From positions 1 to 11,886 of the forward strand of contig JBJXHB010000125.1 of the NCBI GenBank assembly GCA_046160725.1: a stretch of 11,886 nucleotides of DNA, read 5' to 3'. How positions within the stretch are numbered: position 1 is the first letter of the stretch; every line of letters begins with the position of its first letter. The DNA comes from JBJXHB01 sp046160725. Lineage in GTDB: Bacteria; Pseudomonadota; Gammaproteobacteria; Burkholderiales; Burkholderiaceae_C. Position numbers and translations under genes: made by a program. Of the stretch, positions 1 to 5,711 are shown piece after piece. The notes under the pieces are model-generated. The model searched no databases. It was not told the DNA's origin and saw only the letters and a list, made by a program, of their open reading frames with translations.

Positions 1-72
1 CGCCTGGGCCATGGCAGCGCCGGCGCAGGCCAGGGATGCGGCCAGGAGGGCGAGGGTGGCAGTTTTCTTCAT
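1..72 (-). CDS. N-terminal fragment of an exported protein (signal peptide only)
   Basis: Only the first 24 codons lie in the window; the gene continues past the left edge. The start codon is the complement of the bases at 70-72. The peptide begins MKKT, has a hydrophobic Leu/Ala core and ends in an Ala-Met-Ala-Gln-Ala stretch, a textbook Sec signal peptide with an AxA-type cleavage site. A GGAG ribosome binding site sits 7 bases upstream (complement of 80-83), which supports the start. The mature protein is not visible, so its function cannot be stated. Porins, periplasmic solute-binding proteins (TctC, TRAP or ABC type) and other envelope proteins of Burkholderiales all begin this way. It is divergent from the molybdenum-enzyme operon, so it could be a transporter component for that pathway, but that is a guess from position. 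Confidence 0.7.
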   Translation of the reverse strand, partial: MKKTATLALLAASLACAGAAMAQA

Positions 73-79
73 CGTCACG

Positions 80-83
80 CTCC
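80..83 (-). promoter_or_regulatory. Ribosome binding site for the exported-protein fragment
   Basis: The complement reads GGAG, 7 bases before the minus-strand ATG at 72. It supports this start and confirms that a real gene enters the window from the left edge. Confidence 0.6.
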
Positions 84-120
84 GAAAGTAGGATTAGGGT
101 GCACTCTTAGGACGCTATCA

Positions 121-135
121 CGGCCGATTCGGTCG
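121..135. promoter_or_regulatory. Imperfect palindrome in the divergent spacer, possible operator
   Basis: CGGCCGA-T-TCGGTCG is a dyad with 7-base arms and one mismatch around a single central base. It lies in the 142-base spacer between the exported-protein fragment and the molybdenum-enzyme gene, where a regulator serving both directions would be expected to bind. No regulator gene is visible in the window, and GC-rich DNA produces such dyads by chance, so this is only a candidate. I see no convincing -10/-35 pair for either side of the spacer. Confidence 0.2.
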
Positions 136-214
136 TCGATCAGGGTAAGGACCAGCCAAGCCGCCACCGGTAACGCGGCGCGGCCCAACTGGCCGACACC
201 CGGCCCCGCGTCGG

Positions 215-2398
215 ATGTCCGCAGTCCTTCACCACAATGTGGCCATGACCGCGACCGACCAAGCCCAGCATGCTACCGCCCACGGGCCACGCCGGGAGGA
301 CGACCGGCAGCTGCGCGGCCTGGGCCGCTTTGTTGGCGACCTGGACCTGCCCGGCTTGCGCCATGCGGCCTTCGTGCGCAGCCCGCAGGCCCATGCGCGC
401 ATCACCAGCCTGGACCTGTCCGCACTGGCGGCACAGGACGGCGTCGAGGCGGTGCTGGGGCCGGACGCCTTTGCCGACCTGCGCCAGCCGCAGGTCAATG
501 GGCTGGGCGAGACGCTGGCCCTGCCGCGAGCGGCCTTGGTCGACGCCGCTGTGGCTCGCCATCTCGGCCAGCCTCTGGCCCTGGTGGTGGCCGCCACCGC
601 CGCGCAGGCGCGGGCTGCGGTCGAGTCGGCGTATGTCGAGACCGAGGAATTGGCGCCGGTCGCCGACCATGACGCCACGGCGCCGGCGCTGTACCCCGGC
701 ATGGCCGACAACCGGGTTGCGCTGCTGCGCCACGACCACGGCGCCCTGCCGGACCGGACAGCGGACGCCCGGCTGCAGCTGGCCTGCCCGCGGGTGGCGG
801 CGCAGCCGATGGAGCCGCGCGCCGCGTTGGTGCGATGGGACGCGGCCGGCGGCCTGCTGACCGCCTGGCTGTCGACCCAGACGCCGGCCCGGGCGCGGGA
901 CGAGCTGGCCGCCGCGCTGGGCCTGGCCGCTGACCAGGTGCGGGTGATCGCGCCCGATGTCGGCGGCAGCTTCGGCTGCAAGGCGTCTCTGTACCCGGAG
1001 GACCTGATGCTCGCGCGGGCCGCCCGGCTGCTGGGCGGCGCGATCCGGTGGCAGGCCACGCGCATGGAGGACCTGCTGTCGGCCTCGCATGGCCGGGCCA
1101 GCCGCCTGGGTGGCTCGATCTGGCTGCAGGCGGACAACGCCGCGCCGGCCATCGCCGGACTGCAGGCCGACCTGCACTTCGCGCTCGGCGCCTGGCTGCC
1201 CTACAGCGGCATCGTGCCGGCACGCAATGCAGCCCGCATCCTGCCCGGGCCGTACCGCTGCGAGGCCCAGCAGGTGCGGGCACAGGCACGGCTGTCCACC
1301 GCAGCGCCGGTCGGCATCTACCGCGGCGCCGGCCGCCCCGAGGCCAGCTTGCTGATGGAGCGCCTGGTCGACGAGGCCGCAGCGGCGCGCGGGCAGGACC
1401 CGCTGGCGTTGCGCCGCGCGCTGGCCTGGGCGCCGCACGAGCTGCCGCGCACGTTGGCGCACGGCGTCTGGCTGGACCGCGCCGACCTGCCGGGCCTGCT
1501 GGACACCGCGGCGACCCGCTTCGGCTATGCGCAGCGCCGGGCCCGGCAGGCCGAGGCCCGCGCCGCCGGCCGCTGCGTCGGTATCGGCATGGCCTTGTAT
1601 GTCGAGCCCTGCGGCCAGGGCGCGGAGAGCGTGGTGCTGACGGCGCGGGCCGATGGCCGCTACCGCCTCGCCACCGGCAGCACGGCCCAGGGCCAGGGCC
1701 GCGAGACCGCCTATGCCGCCATCGCCGCGCCGGTGCTGGGCTGCGAGCCGCAGGCCATCGACGTGCTGCACGGCGACACCGGCCGGTGCCCGCCGGGCAT
1801 CGGCGCGCTGGCCAGCCGCGGCACACCGATCGGCGGCAGCGCCGTGCTGCTGGCGGCCCGGGCGCTGCGCGAGCGGCTGGACGGCGGTGCGGCACGCCCC
1901 TGCGAGGTCGCGCTGAACCCGGCCGTCGAGCACGAGGCCTGGGCCAGCGGCTGCGTCATGGTGCAGGTCGAGATCGACCGGGCCACCGGCGCGCTCGCGG
2001 TGCAGGCCCTGTGCTGGGTCGACGACGCCGGCACGGTGGTGCACGACGACCTGCTGCACGGGCAGTTGCACGGCGGCCTGGCCCAGGGCCTGGGCGCCAC
2101 GCTGCTGGAACACATCGCCTACGATGACGCCGGCCAGCTGCTGAGTGGATCGCTGCTGGACTATGCCCTGCCGCGTGCCGACGACATGCCCGACGCCATC
2201 GACCTCATCAGCCGCCCCACGCCCAGCGCCGCCAACGCGCTGGGCGCCAAGGGCGTGGGCGAGGCCGGCTGCATCGGCGTGCCGGCCGCGCTGATGAACG
2301 CGGCCGCCGACGCCCTGCGGCCGCTGGGCGCACGGCTGCCGGACATGCCCTTGACGCCCTGCCGCCTGTGGCAGGCGCTGCAGACGGCCACCCACTGA
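215..2398 (+). CDS. Xanthine dehydrogenase/CoxL-family molybdopterin-binding large subunit
   Basis: This 727-residue protein is the molybdenum-cofactor subunit of a molybdenum hydroxylase, which hydroxylates an N-heterocycle, aldehyde or similar substrate with water-derived oxygen. Family hallmarks are in order. The N-terminal PRRED...GRFVGDL...HAAFVRSPQAHARI block (about residues 25-63) is the a/b-hammerhead domain. GGSFGCK is at 250-256 and YRGAGRPE at 369-376. SRGTPIGGSAVL near 540 is cofactor-binding. GVGEAG is at 680-685, with Glu683 in the place of the catalytic glutamate. The start is uncertain: ATG 215 and ATG 245 both lack a clear Shine-Dalgarno site, and the conserved part starts near residue 24. 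The stretch after GGSAVL (about 553-575) is clearly shorter than in typical CoxL-like proteins. No small [2Fe-2S] or FAD subunit gene is adjacent. First gene of a four-gene run, 47 bases before the next. The substrate cannot be read from the sequence. Confidence 0.9.
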   Translation: MSAVLHHNVAMTATDQAQHATAHGPRREDDRQLRGLGRFVGDLDLPGLRHAAFVRSPQAHARITSLDLSALAAQDGVEAVLGPDAFADLRQPQVNGLGETLALPRAALVDAAVARHLGQPLALVVAATAAQARAAVESAYVETEELAPVADHDATAPALYPGMADNRVALLRHDHGALPDRTADARLQLACPRVAAQPMEPRAALVRWDAAGGLLTAWLSTQTPARARDELAAALGLAADQVRVIAPDVGGSFGCKASLYPEDLMLARAARLLGGAIRWQATRMEDLLSASHGRASRLGGSIWLQADNAAPAIAGLQADLHFALGAWLPYSGIVPARNAARILPGPYRCEAQQVRAQARLSTAAPVGIYRGAGRPEASLLMERLVDEAAAARGQDPLALRRALAWAPHELPRTLAHGVWLDRADLPGLLDTAATRFGYAQRRARQAEARAAGRCVGIGMALYVEPCGQGAESVVLTARADGRYRLATGSTAQGQGRETAYAAIAAPVLGCEPQAIDVLHGDTGRCPPGIGALASRGTPIGGSAVLLAARALRERLDGGAARPCEVALNPAVEHEAWASGCVMVQVEIDRATGALAVQALCWVDDAGTVVHDDLLHGQLHGGLAQGLGATLLEHIAYDDAGQLLSGSLLDYALPRADDMPDAIDLISRPTPSAANALGAKGVGEAGCIGVPAALMNAAADALRPLGARLPDMPLTPCRLWQALQTATH

Positions 2399-2445
2399 CC
2401 CCGCCGGCGCCGCCCACCACAGCCCGCCGCCGCAACCTTCATCCG

Positions 2446-3417
2446 ATGACGACACCCATGGACTACACCAAGACCGACGCCCAGGCCTATGCCCGCCAGC
2501 ATTTCACCGGCGCCTGGGCCGCCACGCTGACGCCTTTCCGCCCCGGTGACGGCGGCGTGGACTGGGCCGGTTTCGACCGCAACCTGGACCACTGGATCGG
2601 TGGGCTCGGCATCGACGGCCTGTTCGTCACCGGCAAGCAGGGCGAGTTCTTCTCGATGTCCCTGGCCGAGCGCAAGCGCAGCTTCGAGGCGGCGGCTGCG
2701 GCGGTGCGCGGCCGGGCGCGCACGGTGATGAGCTGCTCGGACACCAACCTGGACGTGGTGATCGAGCTGGCCCGCCATGCGCAGCAGGTGGGGGCGGACT
2801 GGATCGTGGTGCACAGCCCGGTGCTGCATTTCGGCGCCGACACCGACGAGACCATCTACGAGTACTACCGGCACCTGAGCGAGGTGCTGGACATCGGCAT
2901 CGCGATGTGGAACCACCCGGACTGCGGCTACCAGATGAGCCCGCGGCTGTGCGCCCGCATCGCAGAGCTGCCCAACATCGTGGCCATCAAGTACAGCGTG
3001 CCGCGGCCGCTGTATGCCGAGCTGACGCGGCTGGTGGGTGACCGCATCCAGGTGTCCAACCCCAGCGAGGAGGACTGGCTGGACAACATCGCCGAGCTGG
3101 GCTGGCGGCTGTACCTGTGCTCGACGCCGCCCATGCTGCTGCAGACCGCCGCCGACTGCCGCATCCACGACTACACACGGGCCGCGTTCGCCGGTGATCT
3201 GGCCGGCGCCCGCGCGATCCGCGACAGCCTGCAGCCGGTGCGGGATGCCTTCAAGGCCTGCAAGCCGCATGGCAAGCCGCAGGCGCATGCCAAGGCCTGG
3301 CAGGAGTGCCTGGGCCAGGTCGGCGGGCCGGTGCGGCGGCCGTTGCTGCAGCTGACCGATGCCGAGCATGCCCTGGTGCGCGAGCAGTTCGCGCTCAGCG
3401 GCCTGAAGGCCAGCTGA
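2446..3417 (+). CDS. DHDPS/N-acetylneuraminate lyase superfamily protein, noncanonical active site
   Basis: This 323-residue TIM-barrel protein belongs to the pyruvate-dependent class I lyase superfamily (aldolases, hydratase-aldolases, dehydratases). The conserved core runs from GAWAATLTPF through GLFVTGKQGEFFSMSLAERK to IVAIKYS, in which Lys182 is the expected Schiff-base lysine. The threonine pair of true DHDPS (GTTGE) is replaced by Lys64-Gln65 in TGKQGE, and the catalytic tyrosine of the LYNVP motif is Trp155 in MWNHP. It is therefore unlikely to make dihydrodipicolinate and more likely handles another oxo-acid. ATG 2446 and in-frame ATG 2458 are both possible starts and neither has a good ribosome binding site. 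The frame opens further upstream, but that part overlaps the preceding gene. It sits 47 bases after the molybdenum enzyme and 32 before the aspartate dehydrogenase gene, so it is probably co-transcribed. A retro-aldol or hydratase step in the same route is an inference from context. Confidence 0.85.
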   Translation: MTTPMDYTKTDAQAYARQHFTGAWAATLTPFRPGDGGVDWAGFDRNLDHWIGGLGIDGLFVTGKQGEFFSMSLAERKRSFEAAAAAVRGRARTVMSCSDTNLDVVIELARHAQQVGADWIVVHSPVLHFGADTDETIYEYYRHLSEVLDIGIAMWNHPDCGYQMSPRLCARIAELPNIVAIKYSVPRPLYAELTRLVGDRIQVSNPSEEDWLDNIAELGWRLYLCSTPPMLLQTAADCRIHDYTRAAFAGDLAGARAIRDSLQPVRDAFKACKPHGKPQAHAKAWQECLGQVGGPVRRPLLQLTDAEHALVREQFALSGLKAS

Positions 3418-3449
3418 GGCTGGCCCAACGCCTGAAGACGGATGCCGGA

Positions 3450-4247
3450 ATGGCGGCCCTGCGCGTCGCGGTAATCGGAGCCGGCGCCATCGGCGGCGTG
3501 GTGGTGCGCGAGCTGGCCGCCGCTGGCGGCCGAGGCGTGGTGCTGGCCGGCGTGTTGGTGCGCGACCCGGCCCGGGCGTCCGGCCTGCCGGGCCCGCAGG
3601 TGCGCGGCCTGCCGGCGCTGCTGGCCCTGCGGCCGCAGCTGGTGGTGGAGGCCGCCGGCCAGGCCGCGGTGCACCAATACGGCCCGACCGTGCTACGCGC
3701 CGGCTGCGACCTGCTGGTCAGCTCGGTGGGTGCCCTGGCCGATGCCGCGCTGGCCGATGCCCTGGACGCCGCCGCGCGGGCCGCCGGGCGCCAGGTGCTG
3801 CTGCCGGCCGGCGCGCTGGGCGGGCTGGACTGGCTGGCGGCGGCCCAGATGGCCGGCCTGCACCGGGTGCACTACAGGTCCCGCAAGCCGCCCGCGGCCT
3901 GGCGCGGCACGCCGGCCGAGTCCGCGCTGGACCTGGACGCCCTGCATACCGCCACGGTGTTCTTCGAGGGCAGCGCACGCGACGCGGCGCACCTGTATCC
4001 CAAGAACGCCAACGTCGCGGCGGCGCTGGCCCTGGCCACGCTGGGCCTGGACGCCGTGCAGGTCGAGCTGGTGGCCGACCCGGCCGCCACCGGCAACCGC
4101 CATGAGATCGAGGCCGAGGGTGTCGCCGGCCGCCTGCGCCTGGAGCTGGACAACGCGGCCAGCGCCGACAACCCGCGCACCTCGCTGATCACGCCCTACA
4201 GCCTGCTGCGCCGCATCCATGCGCGCTGGGCTCCGCTGGCGACGTGA
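3450..4247 (+). CDS. nadX: L-aspartate dehydrogenase-type NAD(P)-dependent enzyme
   Basis: This 265-residue protein has the length and motifs of the NadX/AspDH family, which oxidises L-aspartate to iminosuccinate with NAD(P)+, a precursor of quinolinate in NAD synthesis, or runs in reverse. The N-terminal Rossmann fold shows VAVIGAGAIGG with the nucleotide-binding glycines at 10-15. The second domain has YPKNANVAAALALA (183-196) and NRHEIEAEG, where His218 corresponds to the catalytic histidine of the family. The C-terminal NPRTSLITPYSLL block is also typical. The start at 3450 gives the family length, but its Shine-Dalgarno region is weak. It lies 32 bases after the DHDPS-like gene and 34 before 3-hydroxyanthranilate dioxygenase. 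In this company it may act on an amino or imino acid of the pathway rather than serve NAD synthesis; the sequence alone cannot decide. Confidence 0.88.
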   Translation: MAALRVAVIGAGAIGGVVVRELAAAGGRGVVLAGVLVRDPARASGLPGPQVRGLPALLALRPQLVVEAAGQAAVHQYGPTVLRAGCDLLVSSVGALADAALADALDAAARAAGRQVLLPAGALGGLDWLAAAQMAGLHRVHYRSRKPPAAWRGTPAESALDLDALHTATVFFEGSARDAAHLYPKNANVAAALALATLGLDAVQVELVADPAATGNRHEIEAEGVAGRLRLELDNAASADNPRTSLITPYSLLRRIHARWAPLAT

Positions 4248-4271
4248 CCACCCCATACCGCTGCACCGACC

Positions 4272-4278
4272 GGAGAAA
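4272..4278 (+). promoter_or_regulatory. Ribosome binding site fixing the dioxygenase start
   Basis: GGAGAAA lies 3 bases before the ATG at 4282, with its GGAG core 6 bases away. The reading frame is open further upstream with an earlier ATG at 4219, inside the preceding gene. This site, together with the residue numbering of known 3-hydroxyanthranilate dioxygenases, decides for 4282. Confidence 0.7.
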
Positions 4279-4281
4279 CCC

Positions 4282-4854
4282 ATGCTGCGCTACGGCCCAC
4301 CGCTGAACTTCAACCGCTGGCTGGACCAGCACCGCGAGCGCTTCCAGCCGCCGGTCGGCAACCAGCAGGTCTGGGCCGACGCGGACTTCATCTGCACGGT
4401 GGTCGGCGGGCCGAACCAGCGCACGGACTTCCACGACGACCCGCACGAGGAATATTTCCACCAGTTCCGCGGCAATGCCCACCTGCTGCTGTGGGACCGG
4501 GGCCAGTACGAAAGGGTGGACCTGCGCGAGGGCGACATCTTCCTGCTGCCGGCGCATGTCCAGCACTCGCCGCAGCGGCCGGAGCCCGGCAGCCTGTGCA
4601 CCGTCATCGAGCGCCAGCGTGCGCCGGGCGTGGTCGACGCCTTCTGCTGGCATTGCGCCCACTGCGGCGCCCAGGTGGCGCGGCAGGAGGTGCAACTGCA
4701 GAGCATCGTCGACGACCTGCCGCGCCTGTATCAACAGTTCTATGCGTCCACGGACGATGCGCGACGCTGCAGCAGCTGCGGCCAGGTCCACCCGGGCCGC
4801 GACTGGCAGGCCTGGCACCAGGTGCTGCGCGGGCGGCTGCCGCTGTTGGGCTGA
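4282..4854 (+). CDS. nbaC: 3-hydroxyanthranilate 3,4-dioxygenase
   Basis: This 190-residue cupin protein opens the ring of 3-hydroxyanthranilate with O2 to give 2-amino-3-carboxymuconate semialdehyde. That product can cyclise to quinolinate or be decarboxylated for catabolism. Iron ligands His51, Glu57 (HDDPHEEYFHQ) and His95 (PAHVQHSP) and substrate-binding Arg47, Arg99 and Glu110 fall at the same numbers as in the well-studied Cupriavidus metallidurans enzyme. The C-terminal CxxC pairs (Cys125/Cys128 and Cys163/Cys166) form the second, rubredoxin-like iron site found in bacterial members. Start chosen by the GGAGAAA site and the matching numbering. It is the last gene of the operon-like run. 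No aminocarboxymuconate-semialdehyde decarboxylase, kynureninase or 2-aminomuconate deaminase is in the window, so whether the product goes to NAD or to central metabolism is open. Confidence 0.95.
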   Translation: MLRYGPPLNFNRWLDQHRERFQPPVGNQQVWADADFICTVVGGPNQRTDFHDDPHEEYFHQFRGNAHLLLWDRGQYERVDLREGDIFLLPAHVQHSPQRPEPGSLCTVIERQRAPGVVDAFCWHCAHCGAQVARQEVQLQSIVDDLPRLYQQFYASTDDARRCSSCGQVHPGRDWQAWHQVLRGRLPLLG

Positions 4855-4918
4855 GGGCGGCGGCTGGCCCGCTCACCACCGCGCAGGCCCGGCCGGCGCG
4901 GCGACGACGAGCGCAGCG

Positions 4919-5587
4919 TCACGCCGGTGCCGGCACCGGACGCTGGCGGCGGCGCGCAGCGGCGCCGACCAGGCCAAGCCCGGCGGCAAGCAAGGCCCAG
5001 GTGGTCGGCTCGGGAACGGCGACCGCCAGAAACTCGACGCTGATGGCCTGGCCGCCCAGCGTGCTCGCATCGAGAACGCCCTCCCACAGCGTCACGTTGG
5101 CCGCATCCAGCACGACCAGCCGGAATTGGTCCCTGTAGCCGTAGGACTGGCGATAGCCGCCGCCGCCCCAGATCGAGACCCGCGCCAGGTCGCTGGCCGT
5201 GGCGAAGCTGATCCGGATGTTCTGGTCACCCCCTGGCGAGCCGCTGTGCCATTCATTGGGCCAACCGGCCGGGCGGATGCCGTCGATGGCCTGACCTGCG
5301 GGGGAGCACCCACAGTAGTCGCTCGTGGACAGCGCAGTCCCACCGTTGGATGCCAGCGCCACATTGCTGCCGTCAAACGTGAACGCCTCGATCTCGCCGA
5401 TCTCCAGCCAGGTGGGAACGGCGCTGCTGACCACCAGCGTCTTCGCCTGGGCGGCGATGACGCCGGCATTGATGGTGATGGCTTGGGCCAGACCGGGCGC
5501 CAAGGCCAGGCTGGCGGCCGCAGCCGCCGCCGCGGCGATGGGCCGAAGGGCCGGCCAGGTGCTGGCGTTCAATCCGTTGATGTTCAT
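4919..5587 (-). CDS. PEP-CTERM sorted surface protein with discoidin-like domain
   Basis: This 222-residue exported protein has an Ala/Leu-rich signal peptide (about 1-36, probable cut after Ala-Gln-Ala). A C-terminal PEP-CTERM sorting signal starts at VPEPTTWALL (191-200), followed by a short hydrophobic helix and an arginine cluster (ARRRQR). Such proteins are processed by an exosortase and go to the surface or the exopolysaccharide matrix; no exosortase gene is in the window. The middle part (about 55-180), with WLEIGEIEAF, AIDGIRPAGWPNEWHS and IRISFATASDLARVSIWG, resembles galactose-binding (F5/8 type C-like) folds, which suggests carbohydrate binding; this is pattern recognition only. 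Eight residues follow the arginine cluster. An AAGGAGA ribosome binding site is 5 bases upstream of the start. It is divergent from the SDR gene and convergent with the dioxygenase gene. Confidence 0.88.
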   Translation of the reverse strand: MNINGLNASTWPALRPIAAAAAAAASLALAPGLAQAITINAGVIAAQAKTLVVSSAVPTWLEIGEIEAFTFDGSNVALASNGGTALSTSDYCGCSPAGQAIDGIRPAGWPNEWHSGSPGGDQNIRISFATASDLARVSIWGGGGYRQSYGYRDQFRLVVLDAANVTLWEGVLDASTLGGQAISVEFLAVAVPEPTTWALLAAGLGLVGAAARRRQRPVPAPA

Positions 5588-5592
5588 GGGTT

Positions 5593-5599
5593 TCTCCTT
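5593..5599 (-). promoter_or_regulatory. Ribosome binding site of the PEP-CTERM gene
   Basis: The complement reads AAGGAGA, 5 bases before the ATG at 5587, a near-ideal Shine-Dalgarno site that fixes this start. A C-rich tract (the complement of G8-T-G5 at 5602-5615) lies directly upstream in the leader. Confidence 0.75.
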
Positions 5600-5601
5600 G
5601 A

Positions 5602-5615
5602 GGGGGGGGTGGGGG
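5602..5615. repeat. G8-T-G5 homopolymeric tract
   Basis: Eight G, one T, then five G lie in the 5' leader of the PEP-CTERM gene, just outside its ribosome binding site. Runs this long can vary in length by slipped-strand mispairing. Here a change would alter leader or promoter spacing but not the reading frame. Sequencing error in the run count is also possible. Confidence 0.6.
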
Positions 5616-5631
5616 AGACTATGGAATACGG

Positions 5632-5651
5632 GCGTTTCGCAAGCGTTTCGC
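5632..5651. promoter_or_regulatory. Tandem 9-bp repeat with 11-bp period, candidate operator
   Basis: GCGTTTCGC occurs at 5632-5640 and again at 5643-5651, separated by AA. The period of 11 is about one helical turn, so a protein could contact both copies on one face of the DNA. It lies in the spacer between the divergent PEP-CTERM and SDR genes, upstream of both starts. I do not recognise a known regulator consensus. Confidence 0.4.
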
Positions 5652-5681
5652 CGGTCTGGCGCGCGTCGCCTTGACGTGACC

Positions 5682-5687
5682 TACAGT
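5682..5687 (+). promoter_or_regulatory. Possible -10 box for the SDR gene
   Basis: TACAGT differs from TACAAT by one base and lies 24 bases before the ATG at 5712. Transcription would start near 5694 and leave a short leader holding the AGGAG site. No good -35 hexamer is seen at 16-18 bases upstream. TTGACG at 5671 is too close to pair with it. Confidence 0.3.
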
Positions 5688-5701
5688 CCTCGCCGGCCAA
5701 C

Positions 5702-5706
5702 AGGAG
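5702..5706 (+). promoter_or_regulatory. Ribosome binding site fixing the SDR start
   Basis: AGGAG lies 5 bases before the ATG at 5712. The frame is open far upstream, back through the PEP-CTERM gene on the other strand, so this site decides the start. Confidence 0.7.
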
Positions 5707-5711
5707 CGCAC

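Noticed and set aside
140..2455. A 771-codon open frame on the minus strand, longer than the molybdenum-enzyme gene opposite it
   Set aside because: Its translation is low-complexity Arg/Gly/Ala/Gln with no domain, while the plus strand carries a full set of family motifs. Long antisense frames are expected in DNA this GC-rich.
2446..3417. Calling this gene dapA (lysine biosynthesis)
   Set aside because: The Thr-Thr pair and the catalytic Tyr of DHDPS are replaced (Lys-Gln and Trp), and the operon is not a lysine or cell-wall operon.
5671..5687. TTGACG plus TACAGT as a sigma-70 promoter
   Set aside because: The hexamers are only 5 bases apart, far from the needed 16-18. At most the TACAGT box is used on its own.
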